DNA from: Myoxocephalus aenaeus
Lineage: Eukaryota; Chordata; Actinopteri; Perciformes; Cottidae
Assembly (NCBI GenBank): GCA_038501785.1
Contig: JBAMJR010000170.1
Coordinates: 3,940,001-4,004,000 of the forward strand
Direction: 5' to 3'
Length of the DNA stretch: 64,000 nucleotides
Position numbers and translations under genes: made by a program. Below, piece by piece: positions 61,170 to 64,000 of the stretch (position 1 is the stretch's first letter; every line of letters starts with the position of its first letter). The notes under the pieces were generated by a model. It was not told the origin of the DNA and made no database searches. It saw only the letters and a program-made list of their open reading frames with translations.

Positions 61170-62399
61170 ACCGATATCTTGTGTGGCCAGTGGGACTGAG
61201 GGGGCTGCAAGCCGGCGATAGCACTGGCCTCTGTTGCGCTCCAGCTAATCTACTGAACAGCAAGGCACATGGGTGGGGGGGGGGGTCAAGGAGAGGCCTC
61301 GTCCTCTTGGGGAGCTCGGCCCGGCAATCTAAAACGCACTCCCTGGCATTGTGTACTCCTCCTCTTCCTCCACCAATGTGGAACACAACACAGGTGATAT
61401 GATCCCAGGAAGCTAGTCCTGTTGTTTTTCATACTTCCAGTACACCACCTTAGATAAGGGAGTGAGGGAAAGTTAGAACTGTATGCAATGTGAGGGAAAA
61501 GTGGTATACTGTGGGTCACTTTTAATATTGTTGAACAAAGTGGTTTTATTTATCCTGACATACTGTCTCTTGATTTGTGTTTGTGCAATGCTAACTAGAT
61601 TTGATAAGTTTGGTTTTAGCCGGATTAAGCTATTTCACTGGCAAATCCTGTATGTTTATGATGTGAACAATACAAGTGCCATAAGTGCTTTTTACTGATT
61701 ACACAAGTAAAATGTACCATTTGTTCTTAATTCAATTAAATCTTGTCATAATGCCCAAGGTTTAAAACTAACCTTCCAGCTTTTGAAATATTGGTACTGA
61801 TTATTATGTTCTGAAACCGACAAAATTCGCCGCATTCATTTAAACCTATTTTACATACCCGAGTATCTTCTACAGATCCCTTAAATTAAGTGGTATATGC
61901 CATAGTGGCTGCAGCAAAGCATTCAGGCTCAAACAACGATCATTAAACCAAGGTTGAAATCAGTCAAGGGCCTCTTCTTCTGCCCACACCCTGCCATGTC
62001 TGCTGTGCCCCACAGGAGTAGAGTTCAGTGATTAAAATGTCTGTAATTACTCCACCGGTGTGCACACAGTTGTGTGTCTACGTGTGAGTGTGTGCGGGTG
62101 TGAGTGTTCAGGAATAGGTGTGCGCATGTGTGTAGATGTGTGTGTCCATGATGGTGTTGTTAGCAAAAAAGGACACCTTCAATGTAGCCCCCGCGGGGAG
62201 AGAGTTGGTTAAGTGCTCCCTGTGTGAAAAGTGTTGGATGATTTGACTCAAGGCATTGGCACTCAGAGAGGTGTGTAAGCAGTTTGTCAGTAGCCAAGTA
62301 TCTGCAAAGCCGTTATGTGTGTTCGAGTGTATGTGCTTGCATATGTATGGCTTTCTTTATGTTCCGTGTTTTCTTTGGAAGAATACACAATAGCAGCAC
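61166..62399. other. Gene-free stretch
   Basis: TG-rich but imperfect near 62060-62150. No exon or named element recognised. The overlapping frames at 61064-61519 run on both strands and have no motif. Confidence 0.42.
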
Positions 62400-62590
62400 A
62401 TTGGAATGAATGAATGAATGAATGAATGAATATACACTTTATTAAGGGGAAATTTGGTGTCAGGGTAGCAGCAACTTACAACAAAATAAATAAAAACAGC
62501 AGGATGAAAGATAAAAGATATATACAATAATAATAAAATAAAATCAAGAGTCTTTGTTTGTCTCTGACCCAATGTTTTATTTCATTTAAA
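62400..62590 (-). mobile_element. Retroposon 3' end with (TTCA)n tail
   Basis: On the plus strand it begins with seven GAAT units (62404-62430), then ATACACTTTATTAAGGGGAA and TTTGGTGTCAGGGTAGCAGC. Read on the minus strand this is a UTR ending CCCCTTAATAAAGTGTAT with a TTCA-repeat tail, a common teleost LINE 3' end. AT-rich sequence follows inward to about 62590. The boundary is approximate and no coding sequence is kept. Confidence 0.7.
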
Positions 62591-63226
62591 CAGTTTTACT
62601 CCATAGAAAAGACACTAGCATGTTACCAAGCTCATCCCTGAAAGTTATTATACTGAATGTCCTTGGATTGTTCTGTGCTGAAGCCTCCCTTAGAGCTGAC
62701 AAAGTGGCAAGAGACAGACAAAGAGGCCTTGATTGAAGTGACAAAGCTAAAGTAAACACAAACACGGTGCGATCGCAAAGGTAGCGTGTCAAAACCGCTG
62801 GTTTGTGTCAGGTTGCATTAAGATAGCAGTCGGCGCATAGCTTGGTTCTTTTGTCTGCTAAAATTACTGTGTGTGTGTGTGTATGTGGCTCCCTGCGGCC
62901 TAGTTATAGACCAACACGAGCCGCGTGGCAGTACAGTGTGACTCTGTATCTGCCTGTTATTGTTTTATACCCACTGCTCTTCATCTTCTGGTACATCTAC
63001 GTTTGCATGTGATTGTGCGTGCAGGTCTTGGCCACAGTGTTTTAATGTAAAGCTGTTTAATGCCATATATTAAGCATTTCTCTATGTGACCGATTTAAAA
63101 CACTATCTATGGGTGCTGAAGTGTGGAGGACATTGTTATTCAGGGTATTTATGTATATCTATAAGAGAAGTCTTGGACACGGTTTGTGAAATTGGCATTG
63201 TAAATGTACGCCTTTGCATCATATTT

Positions 63227-63231
<5 letters not shown>
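62591..63231. other. Gene-free stretch
   Basis: Nothing recognised apart from a short TG run at 62867-62882. Confidence 0.45.
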
Positions 63232-63278
<47 letters not shown>

Positions 63279-63290
63279 TTATTTATTCTT
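63232..63290. repeat. (TA)22 followed by (ATTT)n
   Basis: TA alternation to about 63275, then three ATTT units. Confidence 0.96.
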
Positions 63291-64000
63291 ACCTAAAGCG
63301 GCATAAATCATCTGCGGCTTGTGAAATTTTATTTTGAATGACATTACATGGATATTTTCAATCATATTCTTCCTGTCTCTTTGCCACTACACGCACACAC
63401 ACTATACACATACAGTCCACTCACCTGCTATACCAACCATGTCACCCAAAACATGACATTCCCATTCAACAAAACATCACATTTTGAGAGTTTTAAACAT
63501 GTTGATAATGTTTTAAATTGAGACAAAACTAATATAAAAAAAAAAAAAAAAGTGCCTTGTTATGTTTCAACAATAACATTGTTAATTTTGCTTTGTAAAG
63601 CGAGACCGCTTTACACGGGACACAAACATTGTCTCCTAGGTGAATGTCCTGAGTTTATGCTACCCATTCCATACCCAGACCTCTGAAGACTATGATTAGA
63701 ACTGTTCACGTAATTGAAATGTAATTGGCAATGTTTTGTTTTATTGAGACCAGACTCGCTGCTCATGTCTGCCCAGAAACTACATTATCATGGAGAAGCA
63801 AAGGCGGACATTGACTCACACATACCCTCTAGATAATTCTGAATGAATAAAATATATGACATGTTTGTCAGCCGGCATCCAGACAGAAAAATACTACCCT
63901 GGGTGTCGCTGTTTTATGCATGCACAAGTGATCACTGAAAGCGACAGATGTCCTCTTTGTGAAAGTTAAACTCAATATAAACAAAGATTGTCTGTTCTAT
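63291..64000. other. Gene-free end of window
   Basis: An A15-type run near 63536-63551. No exon or named element recognised. Confidence 0.45.

Overview
This window looks like vertebrate, most likely teleost (percomorph-type) fish, nuclear DNA. It is AT-rich overall. It carries many long (CA/TG)n microsatellites, 3' ends of L2/Rex1-like non-LTR retrotransposons, several decayed hAT DNA transposons, a tRNA-derived SINE, and dispersed repeats of the kind common in percomorph genomes. I found no convincing host protein-coding exon, no tRNA or rRNA gene and no bacterial-type feature. Almost every open reading frame is under 140 codons, lacks recognisable homology and falls in low-complexity or intergenic-like sequence. 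The window is best read as a gene desert or the inside of a very large intron. The only coding signals I recognise are broken transposon proteins.

Layout. 1-480: minus-strand C-terminal remnant of an hAT transposase. 481-5827: unremarkable AT-rich DNA. 5828-7294: a mobile-element cluster made of a teleost dispersed repeat split by a small hAT-like MITE, followed directly by a 5'-truncated L2/Rex1-like LINE whose reverse-transcriptase C-terminal ORF is still open (6466-7083). 10197-11249: a 1.05 kb non-autonomous DNA transposon. 11400-20158: repeat-poor sequence with scattered regulatory-looking motifs and one (CA)n array. 20159-24240: a dense repeat block with one hAT element (perfect 8-bp target duplication) and three different LINE 3' ends. 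24241-31680: repeat-poor, with the best candidate conserved non-coding block near 28 kb. 32203-35450: a dispersed repeat, two CA arrays, and a second, inverted copy of the 20 kb hAT family. 41200-41830: a second copy of the 32 kb repeat, interrupted by about 390 bp. 47281-48860: a CpG-containing patch carrying a 713-bp hAT element with a perfect 8-bp target duplication. 51664-51990: a Harbinger-like end inside an hAT-like end. 53941-54215: a tRNA-derived SINE with intact A and B boxes. 57323-61165: six dinucleotide arrays. 62400-62590: another LINE 3' end.

The genes do not work together as a pathway. What the window records is transposition: at least five hAT-type lineages, mostly internally deleted derivatives that keep termini and a scrap of the transposase dimerisation domain, plus several non-LTR families that can be told apart by their short tandem 3' tails. 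I did not find a convincing new biological system. The most checkable observations are the two hAT elements with exact target-site duplications, the nested insertions, the CpG patch at 47 kb and the candidate conserved non-coding blocks.
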